Positions 8,587-16,949 of a stretch of 31,894 nt of DNA are shown piece after piece. The stretch covers positions 1 through 31,894 of the forward strand of contig JAUMTV010000021.1 of assembly GCA_030531025.1 (NCBI GenBank), read 5' to 3'. The notes under the pieces were generated by a model that worked only from the letters and a program-made list of their open reading frames with translations, made no database searches and was not told the DNA's origin. Origin of the DNA: Turicibacter sp. (GTDB taxonomy: Bacteria; Bacillota; Bacilli; MOL361; Turicibacteraceae). Positions within the stretch are counted from its first letter, which is position 1. Each line of letters starts with the position of its first letter. Both the position numbers and the translations under genes were made by a program.

Positions 8587-9342
8587 TTAAATTGATTTAG
8601 TAATATCTTCTCCTGGTGTAAATAACTCATAATGAATATTTTCAGCTATAACACCTAATTCAATTAAATAATTATAAATACTTCTCATAAACTCAACTGG
8701 TCCACAGAAATAAAACACTGAATTAAGATTCACATTTTCCTGTAACCATTCTTTTGATAAACGCCCCTTTAAATCAAATCTCCTTTGTGCTTCATCTGCT
8801 AATAACGGACGTGTATAAACCGTTGTAATCTTTAAATTTTCATGATTATTATTTAAATTTTTAATCTCCTCTTCGAACGCATGGTAATTTGAATTCGGTA
8901 AGCTATAGATTAAATGCACAGATGGATGTGACTCAACAGCTTTATACGTCATTGTTAGCATTGGGGTAATTCCAATTCCGCCACCTATTAAGACAACAGA
9001 CTTTTCATCATCTTTTAAAACAAACTTTCCTGTTGGAGCTGAAATCTTTACTAAATCTCCTTTATGAACCGTATCACATAGTTTTTTACTTACATCACCT
9101 TCAGGCTCTCTTTTAACACTGATTTTGAAATATTTACCATTCGAAACACTTGATAGCGTATATTGTCTTGGTCTTGACCAAGTTCCATCTTCATTTTGCA
9201 CACGAATAGCAATAAACTGTCCCGGTAAATAATCTGGTAACTTCTCATCATCTATTGAAGTTAAATAAAATGAATAAATATATTCATTTTCTGCTACTTT
9301 ATCACTTACAATAAATTCTTTAAAACCTTTCCATACACTCAT
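8587..9342 (-). CDS. Ferredoxin-NADP reductase-type flavoprotein (stand-alone Hmp-like reductase)
   Basis: The 251-residue protein has an FAD-binding barrel with RPRQYTLSS (about residues 57-65) and a nucleotide-binding domain with GGGIGITPMLTM (about 118-129) and the C-terminal FCGPVEFMRSIYNYL. It corresponds to the reductase part of flavohemoglobin. It has neither a globin domain nor the C-terminal plant-type [2Fe-2S] ferredoxin domain of Hcr. Genomic context (downstream of hcp, beside hemerythrin and DUF1858 proteins) suggests it supplies NAD(P)H electrons to one of these; direct reduction of Hcp is possible but unproven. AGGAGAG precedes the ATG. It starts 12 bases after gapN. Confidence 0.85.
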   Translation of the reverse strand: MSVWKGFKEFIVSDKVAENEYIYSFYLTSIDDEKLPDYLPGQFIAIRVQNEDGTWSRPRQYTLSSVSNGKYFKISVKREPEGDVSKKLCDTVHKGDLVKISAPTGKFVLKDDEKSVVLIGGGIGITPMLTMTYKAVESHPSVHLIYSLPNSNYHAFEEEIKNLNNNHENLKITTVYTRPLLADEAQRRFDLKGRLSKEWLQENVNLNSVFYFCGPVEFMRSIYNYLIELGVIAENIHYELFTPGEDITKSI

Positions 9343-9354
9343 TTTTCTACTCTC

Positions 9355-10746
9355 CTATAAATTAATAACAGTTGATTTAATATGTGTCATCGATTCAATC
9401 GAATAAGCAATTCCTTGAACTCCAACACCTGAATTTTTAACACCCAAGAATGGTAAATGATCAGGACCACGCTCAGTACGGTTATTGACTTGGACTGTTC
9501 CGACCTCAAGCTTTTTCGCTACTTCAAATGCTTTATTCAGATTTATCGTAAAGACTGAACTTTGTAATCCGTATTCTGAAGCATTAGCAACTTCAACTGC
9601 CTCTTCCAGTGATTTAACACGAATAATAGGTAATATAGGACCAAATGGTTCTTCCCAAGCAATTCTCATATCTAGAGTAACAAAATCAAATAAAGTGGGT
9701 TGAATAAGATTTGCATCACGTTCACCACCATAAAGTAGCGTTGCACCTTTTTCTTTTGCATCCTCAATAAGTCCCCATACAAAATCAGCTGAACGATTAT
9801 CAATAAGAGGAACAACATCTAAATTCTCCTCGTTTAAAGGATTCCCTATTGTTAATTTTTTAATATGATTCATCATTTTAGAAATCAATTCATCTGCTAC
9901 ATCTTCTAAGACTAGAACACGCTTAATGGCTGTACAACGCTGACCTGAATAAGAAAAAGCTCCTAAAATAATTTGACTAGCAGCTAATTCTAAATCAGCG
10001 TCTTCTAATACAATGGCAGCATCTTTTCCACCCAATTCCATTAATAAAGGAATCATCTCAACTTGTTTTGCAATATGTTTACCAATCGCTGTACTTCCTG
10101 TAAAATTAATAAAATTAATATCAGGATGCGTCACAACATAATCGCCAATCTCACTGCCTTTTCCTGTCACAATACTTACTACATGATCCGGTAATCCTGC
10201 TTCATTAAATAGCCTCTTTAAGAATGTTCCACATAAACTTCCTTGAGTAGCCGGCTTAAATACTACCGTATTTCCACCCATTAAAGCTGGTGCGATTTTC
10301 GAAATAGCTAAATTAATTGGATAATTAAACGGTGAAATAGCAAGTACAACTCCCATTGGCTCTCGACTTGTAATCGCAAATTTCCCTTTTTTAGCCCCTT
10401 CTACAATATCAGCTGGAATTGCCTGGCCATATATATTTTTAGCTGTTTCAATCGTATATCGAATTAAATCTGCCGTTCTTAAAACTTCTAATTTAGCACT
10501 TTTTCGATCTTTTCCAACCTCTTTCATCAATAAATCGACTAACTCATCGTTATATTTAATCAATAAATCGGCTACCTTATATAAATATTCACCACGTTCA
10601 TATAATGAAGTTTGTGACCATTGCTTTGATGCTTGTTTAGTCTGCTTAATCACTTCATCAACTTCAGCTTTTGATAAAGCTGGAACCTCACCAATTACTG
10701 CATTATTTAAAGGTGACGTTATCTTTATAACTTTATTTAAATTCAT
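9355..10746 (-). CDS. gapN: Non-phosphorylating NADP-dependent glyceraldehyde-3-phosphate dehydrogenase
   Basis: An aldehyde dehydrogenase of 463 residues, with the catalytic Glu in MELGGKDAAIV and the catalytic Cys in YSGQRCTAIKRV. The C-terminal GPDHLPFLGVKNSGVGVQGI and YSIESMTHIKSTVINL are characteristic of GapN rather than general ALDHs. GapN oxidises glyceraldehyde 3-phosphate to 3-phosphoglycerate and makes NADPH without ATP. As first gene of the stress block it may supply NADPH to the neighbouring reductase. The start at 10746 is 9 bases after GAAGAGAG; the ATG at 10755 touches that Shine-Dalgarno and is less likely. Other ALDH substrates cannot be excluded. Confidence 0.85.
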   Translation of the reverse strand: MNLNKVIKITSPLNNAVIGEVPALSKAEVDEVIKQTKQASKQWSQTSLYERGEYLYKVADLLIKYNDELVDLLMKEVGKDRKSAKLEVLRTADLIRYTIETAKNIYGQAIPADIVEGAKKGKFAITSREPMGVVLAISPFNYPINLAISKIAPALMGGNTVVFKPATQGSLCGTFLKRLFNEAGLPDHVVSIVTGKGSEIGDYVVTHPDINFINFTGSTAIGKHIAKQVEMIPLLMELGGKDAAIVLEDADLELAASQIILGAFSYSGQRCTAIKRVLVLEDVADELISKMMNHIKKLTIGNPLNEENLDVVPLIDNRSADFVWGLIEDAKEKGATLLYGGERDANLIQPTLFDFVTLDMRIAWEEPFGPILPIIRVKSLEEAVEVANASEYGLQSSVFTINLNKAFEVAKKLEVGTVQVNNRTERGPDHLPFLGVKNSGVGVQGIAYSIESMTHIKSTVINL

Positions 10747-10799
10747 TTTAATCATCTCTCTTCATAATTTAAATTTGAATCTGCTTTGCTGATAACCGT

Positions 10800-10843
10800 A
10801 TTATAATTAAAATCAAAATTCAAAAATATGATTCAAATCAAAA
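10800..10843 (-). promoter_or_regulatory. gapN promoter region with a 25-base direct repeat
   Basis: A TATAAT -10 (10800-10805) is directly preceded by two copies of TTTTGATTT on the minus strand (10810-10818 and 10835-10843), exactly 25 bases apart. They cover the -10 flank and -35 region, as an operator would. The -35 is poor, which suits an activated or strongly regulated promoter. The regulator is unknown. Confidence 0.4.
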
Positions 10844-10957
10844 TTTAATTAACTCTCCTAAATTCTGAAGTTCTATTGCTGTAGTATTAAAAATATATAA
10901 TTATAAGTTTTGTAATATTTGGTATTACTGTATAAGTAACTCCTTTTTTCATGACGT

Positions 10958-11036
10958 AAAAAAGAGACATCAAGTCTCTGTCCTGTTACAATATTATCGA
11001 CTAAACCAAGACTGAAAAGATAAGATTTGATGTCTC
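10958..11036 (-). terminator. Large-loop terminator between hcp and gapN
   Basis: GAGACATCAA (minus strand, 11027-11036) pairs with TTGATGTCTC (10964-10973) over 10 bp, closing a loop of about 53 bases, and TTTTTTACG follows. It would end hcp transcripts about 60 bases after the stop. The rest of the 338-base gap holds the gapN promoter region. The long loop is unusual for a simple terminator. Confidence 0.7.
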
Positions 11037-11093
11037 ACTCGTATTTATTAGAAAACTTTTAACTATTAAAGATACAAATATATTTTTCAATTA

Positions 11094-12767
11094 TTAGACG
11101 CCTTGTTGTAAGCAAGATTTTAAATCATCATCTGGCGTACTAATCGGTCTTAAATCAAATGTATCAACTAAGTATTGTAATACATTAGGACTTAAAAAGG
11201 CAGGTAGTGTTGGACCTAAATAAATTCCTTTGATTCCCAATGATAATAAGGCTAGTAAATCTGCTACTGCCTTTTGTTCATACCACGAGAGAACAATGGA
11301 TAATGGTAAAGCATTAACATCGGTTTCAAATGCATCTGCTAAAGCTGTTGCAATTCTTACAGCTGAATAAGCATCATTACATTGACCTACATCTAGAAGT
11401 CGTGGAAGTCCAGCTACTTCGCCAAATTTCAACTTATTAAATCGATATTTACCACAGGCCAGCGTTAAGATGACACAGTCATTTGGTACTTTTTTTGCAA
11501 ATTCTGTATAATAATTTCTACCCGCTCTTGCCCCATCACATCCTCCGATTAAAAAGAAATGTCGAATTTTTCCTTCCTTAACCGAATTAACAATCGTTTC
11601 TGCGTGACTTAAAGTAGCATGATGTCCAAATCCAACTAAGATTTCATAAGGTTCTTGATCTTCTTCATAACCTCCAAGTTCTAAAGCTTTATTGATTATT
11701 TCACTAAAATCCTTTTCTCCGTTTTCATTCTTACCAATATGTTTGACACCATCCCACCCTACTACACTAGTCGTAAAGATTCTATCTTTATAGGTATCCC
11801 TTGGTCTCATTAGACAGTTTGTTGTCATTAAAATACAACCTGGTATATTATCAAATTCTTTTTGTTGATCTTGCCACGCACCGCCGAAGTTTCCAACTAA
11901 ATGAGGATATTTTTTCAATCCTGGATATCCATGACTAGGGATCATCTCTCCATGAGTATAAATATTTATTCCTTTACCTTCTGTTTGTTTTAATAACATA
12001 TCTAAATCTTTCAAGTCGTGCCCCGATACAATGATAAATGGCCCCTTTTTAAGATGAACATTTACTTTATGAGGCGATGGATTTTTATAGACAGTTGTAT
12101 TCGCTTCATCTAATTTCTTCATAACAGCAACACTCATATCACCAGTTCTCATCGTCCATCGAATTAATTCTTCGACAGATAAATTATCATCAGTCGTTGC
12201 TTCAAGCGCTCTTACATAGAAGTTATCTACTTCATCATCATAATATCCGAGTTCCCTTGCCTGGTGTCCATAAGCACTAATCCCTTTTAACCCATACGTT
12301 ATTGTTTGTCTTAATGAACGAATATCAGGATCAAGATTTTGATCATACATAATTCCTGCTTTTTTGGCATCCTCAAGCATTTCTGACCTTGTCTCGCTTA
12401 AATTATAAGTGGCATGTTCTGTATCATTATTAATTCTTCCTACTTGTTTTCTTAACTGTTCCTTTATTCTTTGGGATTCTTTTAACATTTCAACATGAAC
12501 ATCAGCGTCAAAGTTGACATTAGTTAGTGTTGTAAATAAGGAATTTTCAATAAATGTGATAATTTCTTTATCTACATTTTGACCCTGCTCAACAATTTCT
12601 TTTGCATAACAACTGATTCCTTTTATTTGGAATATAAGTAAATCTTGAAGGGCTGCTACTTCTGGAGTCTTACCGCATACCCCTAATTTTGTACATCCTT
12701 TTCCACCCGCTGTCTGCTCACATTGGTAGCAAAACATAGGGTATTCCATTGCCATGTTATTTTCCAC
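11094..12767 (-). CDS. hcp: Hydroxylamine reductase / hybrid cluster protein
   Basis: A 557-residue prismane protein. The N-terminal cluster motif is CYQCEQTAGGKGCTKLGVC (Cx2Cx8Cx5C), the short [4Fe-4S] type found in strict anaerobes rather than the longer spacing of enteric Hcp. Hybrid-cluster ligand regions are visible: TTNCLMRPRDTYKDRIFTT, VGGCDGARAGRNYY-type (here IGGCDGARAGRNYY), LTLACGKYRFNKL and LDVGQCNDAYS. The protein is a cytosolic NO reductase/hydroxylamine reductase. The start is a GTG at 12767, 6 bases after AAGGAGGT. It is followed by a terminator and then the gapN-reductase-hemerythrin genes. Confidence 0.95.
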   Translation of the reverse strand: MENNMAMEYPMFCYQCEQTAGGKGCTKLGVCGKTPEVAALQDLLIFQIKGISCYAKEIVEQGQNVDKEIITFIENSLFTTLTNVNFDADVHVEMLKESQRIKEQLRKQVGRINNDTEHATYNLSETRSEMLEDAKKAGIMYDQNLDPDIRSLRQTITYGLKGISAYGHQARELGYYDDEVDNFYVRALEATTDDNLSVEELIRWTMRTGDMSVAVMKKLDEANTTVYKNPSPHKVNVHLKKGPFIIVSGHDLKDLDMLLKQTEGKGINIYTHGEMIPSHGYPGLKKYPHLVGNFGGAWQDQQKEFDNIPGCILMTTNCLMRPRDTYKDRIFTTSVVGWDGVKHIGKNENGEKDFSEIINKALELGGYEEDQEPYEILVGFGHHATLSHAETIVNSVKEGKIRHFFLIGGCDGARAGRNYYTEFAKKVPNDCVILTLACGKYRFNKLKFGEVAGLPRLLDVGQCNDAYSAVRIATALADAFETDVNALPLSIVLSWYEQKAVADLLALLSLGIKGIYLGPTLPAFLSPNVLQYLVDTFDLRPISTPDDDLKSCLQQGV

Positions 12768-12932
12768 ACGAGTACCTCCTTAAATATGTATACAATTACA
12801 GTTCATATTATTGATTATCTTTGTATCAACTATACTTAAGGAGTTAACCATTTTATAGGTATTGAGAACAGCACTTCTTCTAATAAAAAAATATCACATT
12901 TAACATTTATCGTAAAAATTAATATGTATCTG

Positions 12933-12987
12933 AAAAAAGTAATCTCTCCTTTGGTTTGCCGATTAAAACGATATCAAACGAGAGATT
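12933..12987 (-). terminator. Hairpin upstream of hcp, terminator-like on the minus strand
   Basis: AATCTCTC (12941-12948) pairs with GAGAGATT (12980-12987), with an inner GTTTG/CAAAC stem. ACTTTTTTCA follows on the minus strand. It lies 166 bases before hcp. The 658-base gap 12768-13425 otherwise holds the next three entries; no regulator site for hcp could be assigned, although TTGAT and ATCAA half-sites occur 9 bases apart around 12813-12831. Confidence 0.5.
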
Positions 12988-13035
12988 ATTTTCATCGAAA
13001 AATACTTCACTTAAAAGGTGAAATAAAAAATAAAG

Positions 13036-13072
13036 AAAAAGCGTTGATGTGACTTGGGATTCAACGCTTTTT
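13036..13072. terminator. Bidirectional terminator-like hairpin
   Basis: A perfect 12-bp stem AAAAAGCGTTGA / TCAACGCTTTTT with a 13-base loop. T-rich tails occur on both strands, so it could end transcripts from either side. Confidence 0.7.
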
Positions 13073-13178
13073 ACATTTTTATGATGAATAATTTAGGTTA
13101 ATATATAAGTTTTAAAACCAATCAAAAAGAAGTATCTTAATTATGGTACCCATTTCCTTAACAAAAGCTCATCATCAT

Positions 13179-13256
13179 TTATGATGGTTTACTAGATTTA
13201 TAATCAGTATCACCAGATAATCCTAACATTTTAATAATGGCATTTAATTTTATCAT
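13179..13256 (-). CDS. Possible 25-residue small ORF (LGLSG peptide)
   Basis: An ATG-initiated frame of 25 codons between the folD terminator and hcp. It begins MIKLNAIIKMLGLSGDTDY and ends SSKPS. Only a weak AGG lies upstream. The DNA of its second half resembles the minus strand of the hairpin element at 15814-15945, where GTTAGGrTTATC and TGAyTATrATCTAGTA are shared, and that element also encodes LGLS...DYD in one frame. Whether this is a real peptide or a shared non-coding sequence cannot be decided here. Confidence 0.22.
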   Translation of the reverse strand: MIKLNAIIKMLGLSGDTDYKSSKPS

Positions 13257-13366
13257 TTCGAACGCCTAGGGTAGAAAAAATACCAACTACCTACTTTAGT
13301 GATGACCCTTAATAGAAAATCTAATCATCCTGTATTTTTTCAATTTATTTTATTTATTACGATAAA

Positions 13367-13413
13367 ATAAAAACCTATAGCTCAGACTTACTTAGTATCT
13401 AACCTATAGGTTT
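13367..13413 (-). terminator. folD terminator
   Basis: AAACCTATAG / CTATAGGTTT, 10 bp with a 23-base loop, followed by TTTATTTTATC on the minus strand and starting 12 bases after the folD stop. Confidence 0.75.
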
Positions 13414-13425
13414 AAATTATGTTTT

Positions 13426-14274
13426 TTATTTTAAACGTTTAGCAGCCTCTAATGTATTACGAAGTAACATCGTAATTGTCATGGGTCCGACCCCACCTGG
13501 AACAGGCGTAATATAACTTGCTTTTTGTGAGACTTCATCAAAAGCAACATCTCCAACTAATTTTCCTGTCTCTAAACGATTGATTCCAACATCAACTACA
13601 ACTGCTTGATCTTTGACCATATCAGCCTTAACAAAATTAGCTCGTCCAATCGCTACAATTAAAATATCTGCTGATTTTGTAAACTGAGCTAAATCTTGAG
13701 TACGTGAATGACAAACAGTTACTGTCGCATTTTCATCTAAAAGTAATTGAATTAATGGTTTTCCAACAATATGACTACGCCCAATGATTACCGCATGACG
13801 ACCTTGTAATTCAATATTATAGTACTTTAATAATTCAATGACACCTGAAGGCGTACATGGTTTTAAACAATCCATCCCTGAAACTAAAGCCCCAACTTGA
13901 TACGGATGAAATCCATCTACATCTTTCTTAACAGAAATCGTTTGGATAATTTTTTCTTCACTAATATGTTTCGGTAGTGGGAGTTGAACTAAAATTCCAT
14001 GAACAGAGTTATCCTCATTTAATTTTTCAATCGTCTCAACTAACTGATCCTCAGTCGTTTCAGCTGGTAATTCAATCACTGTTGATTTAAAGCCAACAGC
14101 TTCACATGCTTTTTTCTTATTTCTGACATAAGTCATCGATGCAGCATCATTCCCGACAATAATTACAACTAAATGAGGTTGTATTCCTGTTTTCCGTATA
14201 AAATCTGCCGTTTCCTGGGAAATTTCTTGTCTAATCTCTAATGAAACTAACTTCCCATCAATTAATTTTGCCAT
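13426..14274 (-). CDS. folD: Methylene-THF dehydrogenase / methenyl-THF cyclohydrolase
   Basis: The bifunctional enzyme interconverts 5,10-methylene-THF and 10-formyl-THF. The 282-residue protein has the substrate-site segment DAASMTYVRNKKKACEAVGF with the catalytic Lys, GILVQLPLPKHI, CTPSGVIELL, the dinucleotide-binding GRSHIVGKP and the C-terminal PVPGGVGPMTI. Length is normal. AAAGGAGGAG precedes the ATG by 7 bases. It follows glyA, which makes the methylene-THF substrate, but a terminator and a separate -10 element lie between them. Confidence 0.97.
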   Translation of the reverse strand: MAKLIDGKLVSLEIRQEISQETADFIRKTGIQPHLVVIIVGNDAASMTYVRNKKKACEAVGFKSTVIELPAETTEDQLVETIEKLNEDNSVHGILVQLPLPKHISEEKIIQTISVKKDVDGFHPYQVGALVSGMDCLKPCTPSGVIELLKYYNIELQGRHAVIIGRSHIVGKPLIQLLLDENATVTVCHSRTQDLAQFTKSADILIVAIGRANFVKADMVKDQAVVVDVGINRLETGKLVGDVAFDEVSQKASYITPVPGGVGPMTITMLLRNTLEAAKRLK

Positions 14275-14324
14275 CGTGACTCCTCCTTTTGTTAAACTGT
14301 ATGTTTCCTATTTTAAGTTTCTAC

Positions 14325-14330
14325 ATTATA
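14325..14330 (-). promoter_or_regulatory. folD -10 element
   Basis: An extended -10, TGTTATAAT, lies 50 bases before the folD start. No good -35 is present at 16-18 bases, as is usual with the TG extension. Confidence 0.55.
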
Positions 14331-14382
14331 ACACAATATATGACCTAAATAGATAATTGATTGTTTCGATGAGTAAATTTTT

Positions 14383-14420
14383 AAAAAATGAGACTCTCAC
14401 TCTTCATGAAAGCCTCATTT
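14383..14420 (-). terminator. glyA terminator
   Basis: AAATGAG / CTCATTT (minus strand 14414-14420 with 14386-14392) with an inner CTTTCATGAAG hairpin, followed by TTTAAAAATT. It begins 12 bases after the glyA stop. Confidence 0.65.
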
Positions 14421-14431
14421 CATTCTTTTAA

Positions 14432-15664
14432 TTACTGATCTTCATATAAAGGAAAACGTGAAGTTAAAGATAAAACAGCTTCACGAATGTTTGCTAATTT
14501 CTCTTTATCGTCAGGGTATTTTAATGCATCTGCAATATAACCTGCTAATTCAACCATTTCTGCTTCTTTAAATCCTCGAGTTGTCACAGCAGGTGTTCCT
14601 AAACGAATCCCACTCGTTACGAATGGTCTTTCTGTATCAAATGGAATCGTATTTTTATTACATGTAATCGCCACTTCATCTAAAACAGCCTCTGCAACTT
14701 TACCTGTTAATCCAAACGTTGACTTCACATCTACAAGCATTAAGTGATTATCCGTTCCACCCGATACAATGCGTAAACCATGTTTTGTTAACTCCTCAGC
14801 TAAAACATGCGCATTTTTAATCACTTGTTTTTGATAATCCACAAATTCAGGTGTTAATGCTTCACCAAAAGCAACGGCTTTTGCTCCGATTACATGCATT
14901 AATGGCCCACCTTGAATTCCTGGAAAGACAACTTTATCTAACTTCGTTGCAATTTCTTCATCGTTTGTTAAAATCATTCCACCACGAGGTCCACGTAATG
15001 TTTTATGTGTTGTTGTTGTCACGATATGCGCATAATCAACTGGATTTTGATGTAACTCCGCTGCTACAAGTCCAGCAATATGTGCCATATCAACCATTAA
15101 GTACGCCCCAACTTCATCAGCAATTTCTCTAAACTTTTTAAAATCAATCGCACGTGGATAAGCTGAAGCACCCGCTACAATTAAAGCAGGTTTTACTTCA
15201 AGTGCAATTTGACGAACAGCTTCATAATCAATTGTCTCAGTTTCTTGACTTACCCCATACTCATAAAACTCGTAATCTTTACCCGAAAAGTTTAGAGGAT
15301 GTCCATGTGTTAAATGTCCCCCATGACTTAAATTCATCCCTAATACTTTAGCACCTGGATCTAATAATGCACGATAAGCTCCCATATTTGCTTGAGATCC
15401 AGAGTGAGCTTGAACATTCGCAAACTTTGCACCGAATAATTGTTTCGCACGATCTCTTGCAATATCTTCAATTGTATCAACAAATTCACATCCACCATAA
15501 TAGCGTTTAGCAGGATAACCTTCTGCATATTTATTCGTTAAAATTGATCCTTGAACTGCCATCACTTCTTCTGATACATAGTTTTCTGATGCGATCAACT
15601 CAACGTTTTCTCGTTGACGCTTTAACTCTAATTGTAATGCTTCAAAAACAGCCTGATCCTTCAT
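14432..15664 (-). CDS. glyA: Serine hydroxymethyltransferase
   Basis: PLP enzyme converting serine and THF to glycine and 5,10-methylene-THF. The 410-residue protein shows the N-terminal [13 protein letters not shown], the [16 protein letters not shown] stretch, [11 protein letters not shown] and the PLP-lysine motif [14 protein letters not shown]. The C-terminal [12 protein letters not shown] is typical. TAGGAGTG precedes the ATG by 7-8 bases. It is the natural partner of folD downstream. Confidence 0.97.
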   Translation of the reverse strand: MKDQAVFEALQLELKRQRENVELIASENYVSEEVMAVQGSILTNKYAEGYPAKRYYGGCEFVDTIEDIARDRAKQLFGAKFANVQAHSGSQANMGAYRALLDPGAKVLGMNLSHGGHLTHGHPLNFSGKDYEFYEYGVSQETETIDYEAVRQIALEVKPALIVAGASAYPRAIDFKKFREIADEVGAYLMVDMAHIAGLVAAELHQNPVDYAHIVTTTTHKTLRGPRGGMILTNDEEIATKLDKVVFPGIQGGPLMHVIGAKAVAFGEALTPEFVDYQKQVIKNAHVLAEELTKHGLRIVSGGTDNHLMLVDVKSTFGLTGKVAEAVLDEVAITCNKNTIPFDTERPFVTSGIRLGTPAVTTRGFKEAEMVELAGYIADALKYPDDKEKLANIREAVLSLTSRFPLYEDQ

Positions 15665-15813
15665 AAAAAATCACTCCTAACACATTCTTATATCGTCATT
15701 TTGACATAAATCCATCCAATAGCCAACCATTTTACTTTTTACTTGTAATTATTAATATATATGTAAAACACTTAGGATTTGTGTTATTAACGCAAAAAAA
15801 CTAAAATTTATAC

Positions 15814-15945
15814 AAAAAAGTGCCTCATCATAGAAACAACTTTCTATCATAAGACACTTTAACGCAGAGTTTCTACAATTTAGTTTCTACTAGATCATAG
15901 TCAGATACTCCAAGGCTATCCGATAACCCTAACGAAAAACTCTAC
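15814..15945 (-). repeat. Hairpin element copy 1 (terminator-ended)
   Basis: On the minus strand this element has a 5' part GTAGAGTTT that can pair with AAACTCTGC 75 bases later, enclosing TATCGGATAGCC and TGACTATGATCTAGTAG. It ends in a 17-bp hairpin (15814-15860) of the form AGTGTCT...TAGAAA-loop-TTTCTA...AGGCACT with TTTTTT. The same end occurs at 16074-16119 and, diverged, at 16933-16975. The gap 15665-16370 is filled by this copy, the next one and about 115 bases (15950-16065) in which I see nothing. Confidence 0.55.
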
Positions 15946-16073
15946 AAAACTATTTTAACCACTCTTAATTTAATTATTCTTTAACTTTTAAGTTTGAAGA
16001 ATATGAATCGTGAAATGTCTAATATAATTATTGGCTAATTGATTAGCGTGATTGTTTTTATTTACTGGTTTAT

Positions 16074-16255
16074 TAAAAAAGTGCCTAGTTACAGAAACAT
16101 CTTTCTATAACCAGACACTGAAGTTGTAGAGTCCTTAATATCGAGTTTTCACAACTAGATATAATTCAGATAATGACTATTTATAATGGGCTATCTGAAG
16201 CGCCATTCGAGGCTAAATTTCTTTTTCATGTGGGAACATCAGCAAAGACCACGTT
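16074..16255 (-). repeat. Hairpin element copy 2 (terminator-ended)
   Basis: Minus strand order: a GTGG...CCCAC hairpin (16230-16252), a second, diverged TGGCG...CCCAT segment followed by TATAAATAGT, then TTATCTGAATTATATCTAGT, then an AGTTGT/ACAACT stem. The closing hairpin AGTGTCT...AGGCACT with TTTTTT is at 16074-16119. The order of blocks matches copy 3 at 16933-17125 and the 3' half matches copy 1. Confidence 0.55.
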
Positions 16256-16370
16256 TGACTCTACATTAATAGGATATCCATCTTTTTAGATTTTATCCTT
16301 AATTCCGACATATTTTTAAATGGCTTTCTCATATAATGAATTGAACTTTCAGCACAAGCAGGGGGAAGAA

Positions 16371-16538
16371 ATGAATTTTTTAGATGATTTAATTCAAAAT
16401 TTATTTGATATTATTGATCACTTATTTTGGTTTAGTCCTGAAGTCGGCCCAAGAAAACTAAAAAAATTCGCTGTATTAAATGCATTACTTGCTATCCTTT
16501 TAGCTTATTGTTTACTTATAAAAATATCTATTAGATGA
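16371..16538 (+). CDS. Small single-helix membrane protein
   Basis: A 55-residue protein with an acidic amphipathic N-terminus (MNFLDDLIQNLFDIIDHLF), a PRKLKK basic patch and one transmembrane helix (FAVLNALLAILLAYCLLIK). No family recognised. The start at 16371 follows AGGGGGAAG by 3-5 bases; a longer frame from 16320 has no Shine-Dalgarno and overlaps the likely -10 (TATAAT at 16332-16337). A perfect terminator follows, which supports it as a real gene. Confidence 0.6.
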   Translation: MNFLDDLIQNLFDIIDHLFWFSPEVGPRKLKKFAVLNALLAILLAYCLLIKISIR

Positions 16539-16566
16539 GTGTTATAAATTTATAACACTCTTTTAG
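16537..16566 (+). terminator. Terminator of the small membrane gene
   Basis: A perfect 24-base palindrome, GAGTGTTATAAA and its complement, overlapping the stop codon and followed by TTTTAGTTATTTTATT. Confidence 0.85.
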
Positions 16567-16611
16567 TTATTTTATTCTATAATAAATGAAATAATCAAAA
16601 GGAGCTTAAAT

Positions 16612-16949
16612 ATGAGTAACTATCTTCTTATTTCAGTTGGAATCTTAGCCTTTTTTATACCTTATTTCTTACCTGATAACTTAATGTTACCTGACCCTAA
16701 TCATTTTATAATAGAAAATAAAATATCTTATAAAAAATTAAAAAAGAAGCAACTTCAAATTCTTGGGATTTACTATGCTTCAATAGGTCTTAATTATTAG
16801 TTTCTTTAACTTTACCGATTACGATGATTTTATTATTTATTCTTCCTATCATCATGATTAGTCAAATGGAACAGCGTCTAATGTCTAAAAAAGCTTTATC
16901 AACCAAAAGTAATAAACCAAGCTATCTTATTGAAAAATGCCTTGCATAG
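16612..16949 (+). pseudogene. Frameshifted small membrane-protein gene
   Basis: The frame opens at an ATG 7 bases after AAAGGAGC and encodes a hydrophobic N-terminus (MSNYLLISVGILAFFIPYFL), a basic KISYKKLKKKQ stretch and the start of a second helix ILGIYYASIGLN, stopping at 16800. The -1 frame continues at once with LLVSLTLPITMILLFILPII, then MISQMEQRLMSKK, to a TAG at 16949. Adding one base near 16794-16797 fuses the halves into one two-helix protein of about 112 residues. It is therefore a recent single-base deletion, a sequencing error, or less likely programmed frameshifting. The tail runs into the hairpin of element copy 3. Its family is not recognised. Confidence 0.6.

Noticed and set aside
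12805..12835. FNR/CRP-type site upstream of hcp (TTGAT...ATCAA)
   Set aside because: The half-sites are 9 bases apart instead of 4, so the spacing does not fit FNR, HcpR or CRP boxes.
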